A stretch of DNA of 27,006 nucleotides from an uncultured Collinsella sp. (GTDB lineage: Bacteria; Actinomycetota; Coriobacteriia; Coriobacteriales; Coriobacteriaceae): positions 1-27,006 of the forward strand of contig CABUKS010000028.1 of assembly GCA_902492235.1 (NCBI GenBank). Direction: 5' to 3'. Both the position numbers and the translations under genes were made by a program. This document shows, piece by piece, positions 25,786-27,006 of this stretch. Below the pieces are notes generated by a model that was not told the origin of the DNA, ran no database searches, and saw only the letters and a program-made list of their open reading frames with translations. Numbering within the stretch: position 1 is the stretch's first letter; each line of letters begins with the position of its first letter.

Positions 25786-25813
25786 GTTACGGCGTTTTAC
25801 CAAACGCCGTAAC
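25786..25813 (+). terminator. Hairpin immediately after aroF
   Basis: A perfect 12-bp stem GTTACGGCGTTT/AAACGCCGTAAC with a 4-base loop starts at the base after the stop codon. It lacks a T-tail, so it may stabilise the 3' end rather than terminate. Confidence 0.55.
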
Positions 25814-25826
25814 GGCTCGACGCTGC

Positions 25827-25925
25827 AAGCCCGCCAGAGCGGCAATCTGCCTTTCAGCTTCGACGGCATGACCAAAAGGTCAATGCCGCCTCGCTTCAAG
25901 GCACCTTGCTCGCTCTGGCGGGCTT
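25827..25925 (+). other. Large imperfect palindrome downstream of aroF
   Basis: Outer 15-bp arms (25827-25841, 25911-25925) are perfect complements. The inner arms are TGCCTT/AAGGCA, then CGGCATGACC with GGTCAATGCCG around AAAA. It resembles the 3' elements of asd and thrB in size and place but has no GTCCTC/TGCGG loop. The stretch to 26001 has no gene. Confidence 0.55.
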
Positions 25926-26001
25926 TCGCTGACTTTTGCTCTACCTGCGGTGTTGGCGGGGTAGCTAATTTAGGATGGGGCTCTTTTAACTACCCGCAAA
26001 G

Positions 26002-26057
26002 TAGTCATTGGGGACGTTCTTAAATAACTAGTCGTTTAAGAACGTCCCCAGCGACTA
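26002..26057. repeat. REP-like palindrome
   Basis: Perfect 16-bp arms (26009-26024, 26035-26050; TGGGGACGTTCTTAAA) enclose ten bases, with outer TAGTC/GACTA pairs (26002-26006, 26053-26057). Its right arm abuts the LuxR remnant. Confidence 0.65.
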
Positions 26058-26229
26058 CAAGCTCTCCAACCGCGAGGCCGAGGTTTTGCGTCTGGTTGTA
26101 CTGGGCAAATCGAACCAAGAGATCGCTGGCGAGCTATTCCTTGCCGTGGGCACCGTCAAGACCCACATCCTCAACATCCTGGTCAAAACTGAGCAGCAAA
26201 ACCGCACGACGCTCATCCTCCACTTCTGA
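26053..26229 (+). pseudogene. LuxR-type helix-turn-helix remnant
   Basis: About 58 codons encode the DNA-binding end of a LuxR/NarL-type regulator: LSNREAEVLRLVVLGKSNQEIA, then the recognition-helix segment VGTVKTHI, ending in LILHF and TGA. Coding quality is good up to the stop, but the frame upstream runs straight into the palindrome at 26002-26057. There is no start codon or sensor domain. The rest of the gene was probably lost when the palindrome or a larger element recombined here. Confidence 0.7.
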
Positions 26230-26236
26230 AAGCGCT

Positions 26237-26290
26237 AACCTGCCAAAAAGAGACAGGTTTATTTTGGCAAGTTTTATCTGGGCAAACGCC
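26237..26290 (-). repeat. 54-bp palindromic repeat, copy R2 (downstream of aroF)
   Basis: This is the inverted partner of R1 (24601-24654), 49 of 54 matching. It begins eight bases after the LuxR remnant stop. With R1 it brackets aroF. Confidence 0.7.
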
Positions 26291-26330
26291 AACCGCCGCG
26301 GGGAAGTTGTCTCCCTTCGCGGCGGTTTTT
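26291..26330 (+). terminator. Intrinsic terminator
   Basis: AACCGCCGCG (26291-26300) pairs with CGCGGCGGTT (26318-26327) and runs into TTTTT on the plus strand. It would end transcripts from the LuxR remnant or aroF side. Confidence 0.7.
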
Positions 26331-26349
26331 GGTTCATGATTTCATTCGC

Positions 26350-26484
26350 CTCAATCTGTAACGCGTAGAGGACAAATCGCCGTCTTACTGTTACAGATCG
26401 AGACGAGTTATAGAGTGCGCGTCGAATAGTCTCAATCTGTAACAGGTAGAGACGTTTTTGCCAGCCAGGTGTTACAGATTGAGA
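26350..26484. repeat. Twin long-loop inverted repeats
   Basis: Unit 1 has arms at 26350-26362 and 26390-26402 (one mismatch). Unit 2 has arms at 26430-26443 and 26471-26484 (perfect). Both use CTCAATCTGTAAC/GTTACAGATTGAG arms separated by exactly 27 bases, and the units repeat about every 81 bases. Confidence 0.7.
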
Positions 26485-26555
26485 TGAACGAAGGGGCAGC
26501 AGCGTTAAACAAGTCCGCCGCAAAGTAATTCGGAGAGATCCGATCCTAGAGTTAT

Positions 26556-26909
26556 CTACCAGGTACGATATGTGCACTGATATTTTGTCTCAAACCCGGG
26601 CATCCCGTTGCCGCGCGGGCTTAACGCTGCACCCGTATAGAGAATCGTTTGCCCCGTACGAGAATACGAAGTTTTAAAAGACAGCCTCTTGTATGTCTGA
26701 TCGAAGCAATCAATATTCTCGCTCGGGTGGTTTGCAGTGGAGAACGATTTGTAGGTGTCCAAGACATCCGCCGTCACAAGACGACAAGGTGCAACAGAAC
26801 CTGCATCTGGTTGCGCCGACGCATAAGTGGGAATTACGGCCATCGACAGAGCGAACATAATACATGCGCACATTGCCTTCACATAGTTCTTCGCTACATT
26901 TCGCTTCAT
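26556..26909 (-). CDS. Small secreted protein of unknown function
   Basis: It has 117 aa starting at the ATG at 26909. Residues 1-32 form a signal peptide: basic start, hydrophobic core, and likely cleavage after ASA at residue 32. The mature part of about 85 residues has three cysteines and no recognised domain; it ends in YQCTYRTW. No ribosome site is visible, because C-rich sequence and then an IS end lie directly upstream (from about 26918). The gene has therefore probably lost its own promoter and leader. A longer start at 26966 would run through the IS end and is unlikely. I do not recognise a family; a bacteriocin-like or surface role is only a guess. Confidence 0.6.
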   Translation of the reverse strand: MKRNVAKNYVKAMCACIMFALSMAVIPTYASAQPDAGSVAPCRLVTADVLDTYKSFSTANHPSENIDCFDQTYKRLSFKTSYSRTGQTILYTGAALSPRGNGMPGFETKYQCTYRTW

Positions 26910-26917
26910 GGGGGGGG

Positions 26918-27006
26918 TGCGGACAGAAAGTTGGACCGTGAAGCGGTCCGGACTGGAGGTTCGCATGTACAGCAGGGAGAAGGTCGAGCTCTTCCTCCTG
27001 GCGACG
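26918..27006 (+). mobile_element. Left end of an insertion sequence, probably IS3-like
   Basis: The end starts TGCGGACAGAAAGTTGGACC, a TG-beginning terminus like those of IS3-family elements, and includes the inverted arms GGACCG/CGGTCC (26933-26949). A transposase-type reading frame begins inside it at 26965. The element continues past the window, so the right end and target duplication cannot be seen. Confidence 0.55.
26965..27006 (+). CDS. Start of an IS transposase/OrfA (partial)
   Basis: Only 14 residues (MYSREKVELFLLAT) are visible before the window ends. The ATG at 26965 is preceded by GGAGG at six bases. The MYSRE start and its position just inside an IS terminus suggest a helix-turn-helix OrfA of an IS3-type element; the identification is tentative. 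Confidence 0.5.
   Translation, partial: MYSREKVELFLLAT

Noticed and set aside
26350..26484. CRISPR array
   Set aside because: There are only two units, each an inverted rather than a direct repeat, with no third repeat and no cas genes.

Overview
The window looks like chromosome of a GC-rich anaerobic gut actinobacterium of the class Coriobacteriia, most likely Collinsella or a close relative. That is inference from protein style, codon use, pyruvate formate-lyase (PFL) fermentation genes and sucrose PTS genes; no rRNA or other marker is present. All genes look chromosomal. Foreign or decayed material is limited to a ClC-channel remnant at the left edge, a repeat-rich zone around aroF on the right, and the left end of an insertion sequence that runs off the right edge.

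Layout. 1-491: hairpin, ClC remnant and a three-arm repeat. 492-1070: ogt (DNA repair). 1471-6765: aspartate-to-threonine genes, with asd and lysC on the minus strand and thrC and thrB on the plus strand; homoserine dehydrogenase is not in the window. 7025-10369: minus-strand engB, mtn, pflA and a DegV protein. 10646-16263: a sucrose/fructoside locus on the minus strand, reading lacI, then a GH32-like hydrolase, a PTS EIIBC and a GH32 sucrose-6-phosphate hydrolase, with four related 17-bp operator-like sites. 16568-18956: PFL encoded as two proteins, a 683-aa core with the two active-site cysteines and a separate 83-aa glycyl-radical subunit. 19506-24174: marR followed by two overlapping ABC exporter half-transporters. 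24300-26484: several inverted repeats and palindromes around aroF (DAHP synthase) and a LuxR-type remnant. 26556-27006: a small secreted protein whose upstream region is replaced by an IS end.

The most unusual signal is a family of about 125-nt structured elements just after the stop codons of asd (1329-1458), thrB (6787-6915) and the small PFL subunit (16417-16539). Outer and inner helices differ completely between copies. The internal loop is conserved, however: in the sense of the upstream gene it reads AAC-GTCCTC on the 5' side and TGCGGRRT-GTT on the 3' side. A short helix above this loop changes by compensatory pairs. All three copies lie in the same orientation relative to the upstream gene, and most residual mismatches are G-U pairs in the sense RNA. 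A diverged fourth copy may lie between thrC and thrB (5759-5870). I do not recognise this as a known RNA or repeat family.

The other main observations are the split PFL, a hairpin spanning the marR start codon, a GH32-like enzyme lacking the usual NDPNG motif inside the sucrose operon, and the inverted-repeat structures bracketing aroF.
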